This document shows positions 8,235 to 14,615 of a DNA stretch of 18,576 bases, in pieces. The stretch's first letter is position 1. Each line of letters starts with the position of its first letter. Source of the DNA: CBDUXP01 sp965371225 [NCBI: uncultured bacterium] (lineage in GTDB: Bacteria; Abyssobacteria; SURF-5; CBDUXP01); contig CBDUXP010000073.1 in the NCBI GenBank assembly GCA_965371225.1, positions 1 to 18,576 on the forward strand, read 5' to 3'. The notes under the pieces were generated by a model that saw nothing but the letters and a program-made list of their open reading frames with translations, made no database searches and was not told where the DNA came from. Both the position numbers and the translations under genes were made by a program.

Positions 8235-8271
8235 CCCCCGCCCCAGGGCGCCCACAGGTGGGAGAGGGCCG

Positions 8272-9072
8272 TTAGCCCGTCCGCTCCGCGACGAAGAGAT
8301 ACCCGGCGCCGACCTCGCGCGATCCGGCCGTGCGCGCCAAGAGGTCCGCCCACCACCGCCAGCCTACGAACGGCCGATACCCGGTGAGCGTATGAATCAC
8401 GTGTCCCGGCACCGCCACCCACAGGAAGATGTCGAAGATGGCCCACGCGAACGGGGAGCCGTAGGATTCCACGCTCGTCACGGTGAGCCCGGCGTTCGCG
8501 CACCGCCGCTCCCACGCGTTCGCGTTGAACACGTTCAAGTGGGTGAACACCCACGTGACGAACGCGGGATACGCTTCCTCTCCCCGTTCCCACCCGAGGG
8601 CCTTCGCCAGCCGGGTGCCCAGCAACCATTCGTTGTACCGCGGCGTCGGCACGCTGCAAATCAGGCGCCCGCCGGGTTCCAGGATGCGCGCGATTTCCGA
8701 CAGCAAGTTGTCCAGGTCCGGGATATGTTCGATGACGGAATTACTGAAGACGGTTTTCAGGCTGCCCGTGGCAAACGGCAAGTCATGGCCGTCCGCCTGC
8801 ACGATGGCCCGATACTGCCCCTGATGCAGGGCTTGCTGCGTGGTGCGCGTGCCACGATCTACGCCGAAGGCCAACCCCGCCGGGAAGACCGCGCTCGAGA
8901 AGACTCCGTCGCCACACCCGAGATCGATCATGGGAGGTTCCAGGGGCAGATTCGCCAACAACGCCGCTTCCATGATGCGCTGCAGCGTCCAATACGCCGG
9001 CCGCTTGCCCGCCAGGGCACGCGCGGCGGCGATCGCGTGCCCGCGCACCTCTTCGGGCGGTGAGGGGGGCAT
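8272..9072 (-). CDS. Class I SAM-dependent methyltransferase
   Basis: A 266-residue protein with the Methyltransf_11-type Rossmann core. Motif I is DLGCGDG (50-56); the acidic residue that binds the ribose of SAM is D72 in FGVDRG; motif II/III is NSVIEHIPD (111-119); LEPGGRL (131-137) precedes the next strand. A hydrophobic C-terminal segment (about 205-232, GSPFAWAIFDIFLWVAV) could touch the membrane. It probably methylates a sugar or lipid-linked intermediate in the cytoplasm, judging only from its glycan neighbours; the substrate is not readable from the sequence. The ATG at 9072 overlaps the TGA of a 16-residue ORF (TGATG), giving possible translational coupling, and no separate Shine-Dalgarno sequence precedes it. 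It lies 37 bases from the convergent Sulf1 and 141 bases downstream of GTC-C. Confidence 0.9.
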   Translation of the reverse strand: MPPSPPEEVRGHAIAAARALAGKRPAYWTLQRIMEAALLANLPLEPPMIDLGCGDGVFSSAVFPAGLAFGVDRGTRTTQQALHQGQYRAIVQADGHDLPFATGSLKTVFSNSVIEHIPDLDNLLSEIARILEPGGRLICSVPTPRYNEWLLGTRLAKALGWERGEEAYPAFVTWVFTHLNVFNANAWERRCANAGLTVTSVESYGSPFAWAIFDIFLWVAVPGHVIHTLTGYRPFVGWRWWADLLARTAGSREVGAGYLFVAERTG

Positions 9073-9122
9073 CAGGCGGCCCCGGAGGCAGTGGCGGTAG
9101 CTCGGGCCTGCGACGCGGACAT
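9072..9122 (-). CDS. Possible 16-residue leader ORF coupled to the methyltransferase
   Basis: An ATG at 9122-9120 starts a short frame encoding MSASQARATATASGAA. Its TGA shares one base with the methyltransferase ATG (TGATG). GGGAG lies two bases before its ATG, and a TATACT -10-like hexamer lies eight bases upstream. The geometry suits a leader peptide or a translational coupling device. The alternative is chance: GC-rich DNA is poor in stops and 16 codons is short. A sequencing frameshift that split a longer methyltransferase N-terminus is also possible. Confidence 0.35.
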   Translation of the reverse strand: MSASQARATATASGAA

Positions 9123-9130
9123 GGCTCCCG

Positions 9131-9160
9131 AGTATACGAGGCGGGTTTCACCCCAAGCAA
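9131..9160 (-). promoter_or_regulatory. Candidate promoter of the methyltransferase
   Basis: Reading leftward, TTGCTT (9160-9155, three of six) is followed after 18 bases by TATACT (9136-9131, five of six matches to the -10 consensus). A start six to eight bases downstream would fall next to the leader ATG at 9122. It lies inside the 141-base gap between the stop of GTC-C and the methyltransferase. The methyltransferase may therefore be transcribed separately as well as by read-through. Confidence 0.4.
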
Positions 9161-9213
9161 TTGGCGAGGGGCGGCCCCCGCTCCGACGGTGCGCGGGCCG
9201 GGCGCGACGGCGT

Positions 9214-11235
9214 TTACGGTTGCGGGGGGCCGTCGTCGTGGCCCGCTGCCGGGTCGGGACGTGCGCGGCCAGTGCGCACCCGGGGATCCTCTCGCGGCAG
9301 CATAATGTCGAACGGGCGGACGGTACGCCAGACCCGGTAATTCGTCGCGAGCCACCGGGTAATCCGTGGCGCGGACACGGCCAGGTTGACCGGCGTGAAG
9401 ACGGTGTCCGTGTTTGCGGCCTCCGCGCGGACCGCCACGATTTGCGGCGGGTTGCGGGTCAAGCGCTGCAGCTCGGCCATCTCGGTCGCGGCGTTCATCA
9501 TGCCCGGAAAGAAATAGTCGTGGTACATGGGATTCCGCGTATCGGTTAACCAATAGAAGTAGGGGACGGGGAAGGACAGCAGCCGGTTGGTGGACACCGC
9601 GGGATCGGCGCGCAAGATGGCATGCACGGTTTGGACGGGGCGGCCGTAGACCGCCGGCATCCAGAGGTCGGCACGCGGCGGCGCGATCTGCATGGCCGTC
9701 GGCCAGCCGCCCTCCTGCCGGCCCGCCAGCCGCCACGCGCGCGATCCCGCTTCCACCTTGACGAACGCTACGGCGGCGCAGACCACCGCAACCCGCACCC
9801 AAGCCCACTTGGGCGGGCGGTCCACCAGCGCCCCGGCGCCGGGCCACCCCTTTGCAGCCAACCACACCAGCCCCAGGGCGGAGAACGGAGCGATGTACTC
9901 GAAGTGCCCGGGACTCCAGGGAAAGCAAATTATCGCCTGCGTTCCCAGCGCCACGGCGAGCGGCTGGAGCCCCGCGGGCACCCCCGGCTCCGCGCCTGTT
10001 CGGGGCCATGCCCACACCGCAACGCCGACGAGTGCGACCCACGGCGCCTCATGGATGAGATTGCCATAGAGGTCCGTCCCCGCGTTGCCGTGCATGACTT
10101 GCACCTGCGCGTCCCACACGGCGAGCAGGATCAGCGCGACCAGTGCGCCGACCTGTACGCTGTGGCGCCGAGTGCCCAGCATGGAGAGCGCGAGTGCGCC
10201 CAGCATCAGCGCGGTGGAGAGCCGCGGTAGCGGCGGCGGGAACGGGAGCTGCTTCGGCCCCCATTCCAGTGGACGCAGCACCAGCACTTCGATCAGCTCC
10301 GACGGGGACACGTGTTGAAAGTAGTACGCCATCCACCCCGTTTGGACGAGCGCCACGCCCCCCAGAAATACCAGCGCAATCCCCCATCGGGCTGCCAGGG
10401 AGGTGCCCGTCGTCTGTGCGCGACTGGTGCGCATCGCGGACCATGCCAGCGGCGCCAGGCCGGCGAGTGTGGCGACGGGGAACCACACGCGCACGGACGC
10501 ATCGGCCGCGCGCGTCAGGTAGAGGACGACGAGCGGGTAGGCCAGGAGGCACGGCCACAGCGGGTCCACCCATCGCCCGCGGCTCGCCAAGGGCGCATCC
10601 GGCCGGGGGCGGAACAGAACGATCCACAGGGTGGCCAGGATGGTGCCTCCTGCGAAGGGCTTGAACGCCAGCGCGATCCCGCCGAGCCCCCCCGCGAGCA
10701 ACGCCCGACGCCAGGAGGCGGGGCCGTCGGCGATACAGAGCGCCCAAATCGCGAACGCGGTGCAGTACGTGTTCGGCCACCCGAGGTTGATGTTGCGCGC
10801 CAGCATGACCCACGCGAGCAGGGCGGCCACCACCGCCAGCGGTCGACTCAGGAGGCGCCGGCCGTACACGTAGGTCCCTGCCGCCATGACCGCCAGGAAG
10901 GTGCCCGTCAGGAGGCCCAACACGGATTCGCGCACGCCGTGCAGGGCCAGGGCCGTCGCTTGCAGCAGCGGCGCGTACGGCCCCCAGCTGTAATGGAAAT
11001 CCCGGTAGGGGACCGCCCCCTGGAGGGTCCACAGACCGGGGTTGAAGTTCTGGCCTGCATCGGCCAGCACCCAATCATCTCCCACCGGCCAGAGCCACAC
11101 GTGGGCGAGTGCTGCGCCCACCAGCCACGTTGTGCCGAAGACGCTCCACGCGATCAACGACTCGATGCCCGGGCCCGTGCGCGGCCACACGCGGAGGCGA
11201 CGCCGCCCACCGCCTGGTTCGGGTGCCAGGGGCAT
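9214..11235 (-). CDS. GTC-C: polytopic GT-C-fold glycosyltransferase-like protein
   Basis: A 673-residue membrane protein. After an Arg/Pro-rich N-terminus and first helix (about 27-48), the first loop has GDDWVLAD (52-59), with D53/D54 as candidate catalytic acids, and GAVPYRDFHYSWGPYAPL (73-90), the same signature as GTC-A. AFKPFAG (190-196) matches GFKHNIG of GTC-A. A C-terminal extracytoplasmic module follows the last helix (VQTVHAIL, LLSFPVPYFYWL, HDYFFPGMMNAATE, NPPQIVAV, APRITRWLATNY). Role: probable transfer of a sugar from a polyprenyl-linked donor to an envelope acceptor; specificity unknown. The open frame begins 28 codons upstream, inside the SGNH gene. I prefer the ATG at 11235, seven bases after the SGNH stop, although no Shine-Dalgarno sequence precedes it. 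It forms a leftward unit with the SGNH gene. Confidence 0.87.
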   Translation of the reverse strand: MPLAPEPGGGRRRLRVWPRTGPGIESLIAWSVFGTTWLVGAALAHVWLWPVGDDWVLADAGQNFNPGLWTLQGAVPYRDFHYSWGPYAPLLQATALALHGVRESVLGLLTGTFLAVMAAGTYVYGRRLLSRPLAVVAALLAWVMLARNINLGWPNTYCTAFAIWALCIADGPASWRRALLAGGLGGIALAFKPFAGGTILATLWIVLFRPRPDAPLASRGRWVDPLWPCLLAYPLVVLYLTRAADASVRVWFPVATLAGLAPLAWSAMRTSRAQTTGTSLAARWGIALVFLGGVALVQTGWMAYYFQHVSPSELIEVLVLRPLEWGPKQLPFPPPLPRLSTALMLGALALSMLGTRRHSVQVGALVALILLAVWDAQVQVMHGNAGTDLYGNLIHEAPWVALVGVAVWAWPRTGAEPGVPAGLQPLAVALGTQAIICFPWSPGHFEYIAPFSALGLVWLAAKGWPGAGALVDRPPKWAWVRVAVVCAAVAFVKVEAGSRAWRLAGRQEGGWPTAMQIAPPRADLWMPAVYGRPVQTVHAILRADPAVSTNRLLSFPVPYFYWLTDTRNPMYHDYFFPGMMNAATEMAELQRLTRNPPQIVAVRAEAANTDTVFTPVNLAVSAPRITRWLATNYRVWRTVRPFDIMLPREDPRVRTGRARPDPAAGHDDGPPQP

Positions 11236-11242
11236 GGAGGCG

Positions 11243-12586
11243 CTAGACGCCCGACGCGTTCGTCGTGGGTTTAGGCACGGGAGGTTGCGCGTGCTCGGGA
11301 TCCGGTGCGACGGGCGCAAGGTTGGCCACCCAGTCCGCCAGGATCGGGCGCAACGCGTCCGCGTAGAAGGCGTTGCCCGCCGGGGTGAAGTGGGCGTCGA
11401 GTGGATAGTAGAAGCCCGCCGAGTCTGCCGCGCGGAACGCGGCGGTCACGCTGACGAAGGGAAGCCCGGCTTGCTCGGCGGCCAGGCGCACCGCCTCGTC
11501 CTGCGCCGGGCTGGTGAGCAACGCCTCCGTGAGGACGAAGCCTTCGCGTCGCAACCCGGCCTGCGCCTCGGGGCTCACGTACGCCCCGAACGGGACGGTG
11601 ACCACCAGCACGGGCGCGCCGACGGCACGCGCGCTTTCTCGGATCTGCTTGAGCTGCGTGCCGACGTAGGTGATGACGGTTTGCGTTTCCGGCGCATCCA
11701 GCGCCAGGTGATGGCCGTAGTAAGTCGGCTCGATCAGGGCGTGCGCCACGAGCGAGGGATTGAGTTTGCCGGCGAGGAACTGCGCCTTAATATCCTCGTC
11801 CAATTGTTCGTAGCGGCGCAGCTCGGCCAAGTTGACCGTGGAGAGGACCAAGCGGGCCATGCGCTGCCACGTCTCCCGAACGGACCCCACCCGCCAGCGA
11901 TGGGTCACCTGCACCAGATTGGGGTACGCGCGTGCCAGGATTCGCGACACGAGGCCGCGGGGTTCCCTTTGCGGGGCGGCCCGGTCCGCGACGACGGCGA
12001 GTTCGCGCAGGCGCGTGATGGATGTCTTGACGCCCTCCTGGGCGACGTCTTCCCCCAGCGTAAGAACCACGAGGACCAAGTCCGGTTGCAGAACCGCCAG
12101 CGCGCGCTCGGCGACGATGGCGTAGTCCGTGGGCATGGTCCCCGGATAGCCGAGGTTCGCGAGTTCCACCGCGACGCCGTCGCGTTGCAGCCGGCGTTCC
12201 AGCACGCGCGGCCACGCCTCCGCATCGTTCACGCCCCAGCCGAAGGTGTAGGAGTCCCCGATGATCGCGATGCGACACACGCCGTCCCGCTTCGGGTCCT
12301 GCAACTCCGGTCCGCGCAGCCCCAGACTGTTCGCCGACGTGGTGCACGTGAACTCACCCGTCACGTAGCGCATGCGTGAGTAGGGAAGCAGCAGCCCCGG
12401 CTGGCCGAGCGCAGCCCAGGTTTGCGCCTTGCGCCGGGCCAGGTTCTTTCCGATCAGGTGCTCGACCCCGAAGGTCAGCAGGACGGTGATCGCGAGGGAG
12501 GCGAGACTGAGCACCACGTTCCCGAGCAGTCCCGTTCCTCGTGGCGCGGCCGGCGGCGCGGCGCCGGGCGGTGTTGCAGCTGTCAT
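11243..12586 (-). CDS. Membrane-anchored SGNH/GDSL hydrolase-fold protein
   Basis: A 447-residue protein with one N-terminal membrane helix (about 19-42), an NSLGLRGPE segment (86-94) typical of envelope SGNH proteins, and an SGNH domain. Block I is IGDSYTFGWG (109-118) with nucleophile S112, block II is NLGYPG (144-149), and block V is DAHFTPAGN (397-405) with D397/H399. Block III reads LTLGEDVAQ (176-183), where the usual G-x-N-D asparagine is replaced by Glu, so its oxyanion hole may differ. Proteins of this type remove or transfer O-acyl groups on exported polysaccharides; that role is inferred here from context. The frame is open a further 155 codons upstream, but the ATG at 12586 has GGGAGG three bases before it and is followed directly by the anchor, so I choose it. 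First gene of a unit with GTC-C, divergent from Sulf2. Confidence 0.88.
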   Translation of the reverse strand: MTAATPPGAAPPAAPRGTGLLGNVVLSLASLAITVLLTFGVEHLIGKNLARRKAQTWAALGQPGLLLPYSRMRYVTGEFTCTTSANSLGLRGPELQDPKRDGVCRIAIIGDSYTFGWGVNDAEAWPRVLERRLQRDGVAVELANLGYPGTMPTDYAIVAERALAVLQPDLVLVVLTLGEDVAQEGVKTSITRLRELAVVADRAAPQREPRGLVSRILARAYPNLVQVTHRWRVGSVRETWQRMARLVLSTVNLAELRRYEQLDEDIKAQFLAGKLNPSLVAHALIEPTYYGHHLALDAPETQTVITYVGTQLKQIRESARAVGAPVLVVTVPFGAYVSPEAQAGLRREGFVLTEALLTSPAQDEAVRLAAEQAGLPFVSVTAAFRAADSAGFYYPLDAHFTPAGNAFYADALRPILADWVANLAPVAPDPEHAQPPVPKPTTNASGV

Positions 12587-12589
12587 ACG

Positions 12590-12595
12590 CCTCCC
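12590..12595 (-). promoter_or_regulatory. Ribosome-binding site of the SGNH gene
   Basis: GGGAGG reads leftward three bases before the ATG at 12586. It decides the start against the much longer open frame that continues into the opposite-strand Sulf2 region. Confidence 0.55.
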
Positions 12596-12627
12596 ACGAC
12601 TGCGGCGGTGCGCAGCGCGACGCGGCA

Positions 12628-12636
12628 ACTCTATCA
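12628..12636 (-). promoter_or_regulatory. Candidate extended -10 of the SGNH/GTC-C unit
   Basis: Reading leftward, TGATAGAGT gives an extended -10 (TG, one base, then TAGAGT, four of six matches) 41 bases before the SGNH start. The same TAGAGT hexamer is the best -10 candidate for GTC-B, the other gene that faces a Sulf gene. Confidence 0.3.
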
Positions 12637-12669
12637 CGCGTCGAGCGGCGTGCCGCGCGGAGCGGCGCG

Positions 12670-12686
12670 TGCTATATTGCGGCGCC
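12670..12686 (+). promoter_or_regulatory. Candidate extended -10 of Sulf2 with shared GCGGCGCC block
   Basis: TGCTATATT (12670-12678) is an extended -10 with five of six consensus matches, which can work without a strong -35; none is seen. GCGGCGCC follows directly at 12679-12686, as it follows the -10 of Sulf1. The start codon lies 62 bases beyond the -10. The rest of the 154-base gap 12587-12740 holds only the SGNH signals. Confidence 0.45.
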
Positions 12687-12740
12687 GGTCGGACGCCCCG
12701 CATTCGCTCAGCCTGGTTCTCCGGAGTTCTCGTCCCGCGC

Positions 12741-14558
12741 ATGGCCGATCCGCACACGCAGCCTCCCCGACTGTTCGCCGTTGTGGCGGCATGCTTTGCG
12801 CCCGCCGTCATATTCGTCAGCATCGCGAACAACGTCCTGCTGGGTAACAGCGGCGACCAGGCGTATCGGGCCCGGCTGCCGGTGGCATTCGTGGCCGCCT
12901 TTGCGGCCGCCGCCGCGATGAGCGCACCCACGTTCCTCCGCGCCCATCGCTCCCGCACAGCCGCCGCGTTCGCACGCTGCTGTTTGTTCGTGGGCGCCGG
13001 CGTGTTGGTGTTGAGTTGGGCGCGCGTGGGCCTCGAAGGCCGGGTGCCCAACTTCGCAGTGGCGGCCGTCGTGGATCAACTGGTGTTGCTGGCGCTGGCG
13101 GTGGCTGTCATTCGGACGCCACTGCCGTGGCTGCATCGCGTGTTGGGCACGGTCGCCGTGGCGCTGGTCGCGCAAGCCGGGGTGCTGCACGGGCAGCATG
13201 CGTGGCAAGCTCGGCGCGCGCGGGTCGCCCGGCAGCAGGCGTCGCACGCGCCGCTGCGGCCTCCGCCGCCCGTGGGGAACATCTACCACATTGTGTTGGA
13301 TGCGTATCAGACCGAGGCCTACCAGGTCATCGTGGCGCAAGACCCGACGCTCGCCCTCCCCGGCTTTGCTCTCTATCCCGCCTTCAAGGCCAGCTACTGG
13401 TTCACACCCCACAGCCTCGCGAACGTCTTCACCGGCCGGACCTGGCGCGCGGGAGAACGCCCCCGGGCGTGGGATGCGGAAGCGTTGAACGGCGGCCTGT
13501 GGGCCGCGTTAGCGCAACACGGGGTGCAACTGCACCTGTATCCCTTTAACGATCGGTATTGCACCTCGCCGCATGCGCAAACGTGCGCCTCGACGCAAGG
13601 ATTGCGCGACCGCGCCCGCGCACAACTGGCCGGTCCGCCCTCATTGACCGAGAGTGAACGCACGCTCATTGACATTTGGTTCTTCGCGCTGATGCCGCAG
13701 TCGGTACAGCTCCTGGGAACTCCCGGGCGCGGCCTCCTGGGGGACGTCCAGGATCCGTTCTTCTTCGCGGTCCCCCCATCGTTCTCCCTCACGCGGCGTC
13801 TCTGGCCCCTCCCCGCAGGGCGACCCGGGGGGCCGGCGGCCGACGCCATCGCGGCCTTGCCCGATCCCCATCTGCAAGGCGGGCTCGCGTCCCTGGCCAC
13901 ATTCCGGCAGTTGATGGCCGATGAAGCGACGCGCCCGCCGCGGGGGCAGTACGTGTTTGCGCACCTCATGCTCCCACACAGCCCGAATCATCTGGACGCG
14001 GACTGCGCGCGCACGTCCGGCCGGCGTACGCTGGACGGGTACCTGGGCCAAGCGGCCTGCGCCATGAAGCTCATGCGCGACTTCACCGACTGCCTGGCCG
14101 ACCTCGGGCGGCTGGACGCGGCGCTCATCATCATTCACGGGGATCACGGCGCTTCGATGGCGGCCGGGGCGCGGCTCCGGCGACAATACCCCGAGTGGTT
14201 CGGCCCCGATTCCTGGTCGGAGCGGATCGAAGAGTTTGCGGAACCGACTGCTCCGCCGCCGGGGGGAACGCTGCGGTGGTTTTCACGCGAGGAACTTACC
14301 TGGGAGATGGCGGCGCTCCGGGCGAACGCCTTGCTGCTCGTCAAGTTTCCCGGCGCCACGGACGCGTTCGTGTCGGCGCAGGCACCGCTCATGATCGATC
14401 TCGCCCCGACGATGCTCAAGCATATCGATGCGTCCGCGCGCGCCTTTCCCGGCGTGCCCCTGGAGGACCTGCCGGCGGACCTGGTGCGGGACCGCCGCAT
14501 GTACTACACCACGCCCTGGACGGCGGACCCGGAGCACGTGCCAGCGTTCGCGTTCTGA
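12741..14558 (+). CDS. Sulf2: LtaS/sulfatase-fold membrane enzyme, paralogue of Sulf1
   Basis: A 605-residue protein with about five membrane segments in the first 150 residues (about 11-32, 45-62, 76-93, 104-124, 132-149) and an extracytoplasmic domain (about 178-605). Landmarks align with Sulf1: GNIYHIVLDAY with D187, FTPHSLANVFTGR with T222 or T231 as candidate nucleophile, LPHSPN with H413, and IHGDHGA with D468/H469. Cysteine pairs C274/C282 and C422/C440 keep the Sulf1 spacing. Expected chemistry is phospho-group (phosphoglycerol/phosphoethanolamine-like) transfer or hydrolysis at the outer membrane face; donor and acceptor are unknown. The frame is open 104 codons further upstream, across the promoter region. 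The ATG at 12741 is chosen because it starts just before the first helix and matches the Sulf1 alignment; CGGAG lies 14 bases upstream, too far to be convincing. It is divergent from the SGNH gene and convergent with GTC-D. Confidence 0.87.
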   Translation: MADPHTQPPRLFAVVAACFAPAVIFVSIANNVLLGNSGDQAYRARLPVAFVAAFAAAAAMSAPTFLRAHRSRTAAAFARCCLFVGAGVLVLSWARVGLEGRVPNFAVAAVVDQLVLLALAVAVIRTPLPWLHRVLGTVAVALVAQAGVLHGQHAWQARRARVARQQASHAPLRPPPPVGNIYHIVLDAYQTEAYQVIVAQDPTLALPGFALYPAFKASYWFTPHSLANVFTGRTWRAGERPRAWDAEALNGGLWAALAQHGVQLHLYPFNDRYCTSPHAQTCASTQGLRDRARAQLAGPPSLTESERTLIDIWFFALMPQSVQLLGTPGRGLLGDVQDPFFFAVPPSFSLTRRLWPLPAGRPGGPAADAIAALPDPHLQGGLASLATFRQLMADEATRPPRGQYVFAHLMLPHSPNHLDADCARTSGRRTLDGYLGQAACAMKLMRDFTDCLADLGRLDAALIIIHGDHGASMAAGARLRRQYPEWFGPDSWSERIEEFAEPTAPPPGGTLRWFSREELTWEMAALRANALLLVKFPGATDAFVSAQAPLMIDLAPTMLKHIDASARAFPGVPLEDLPADLVRDRRMYYTTPWTADPEHVPAFAF

Positions 14559-14615
14559 TTCGGTGCGCACGCGCCGGACGCCCGCGCAGGGGGACGGGGC
14601 TTGCGGTGGGCGCGC

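Noticed and set aside
6294-8255. A 653-codon antisense frame opposite Sulf1
   Set aside because: It is Arg/His/Gln-rich with no recognisable motif and mirrors the codon structure of Sulf1, which has clear catalytic motifs on the other strand.
8235-8271. Terminator between the convergent Sulf1 and methyltransferase genes
   Set aside because: Only CCCA/TGGG around a four-base loop (8251-8262) is seen, without a T-run. It is too weak to call.
12429-12740. N-terminal extension of Sulf2 by 104 codons
   Set aside because: It would overlap the SGNH gene start and the promoter region, and its residues do not match Sulf1, whose alignment starts near residue 10 of the shorter form.
12587-13051. N-terminal extension of the SGNH protein by 155 codons
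   Set aside because: It would run opposite Sulf2 coding sequence. The ATG at 12586 has a ribosome-binding site and starts just before a normal membrane anchor.
14559-14615. Terminator between the convergent Sulf2 and GTC-D genes
   Set aside because: GTGCGCAC (14563-14570) is a perfect 8-base palindrome but has no loop and no T-run, so it cannot be called an intrinsic terminator.
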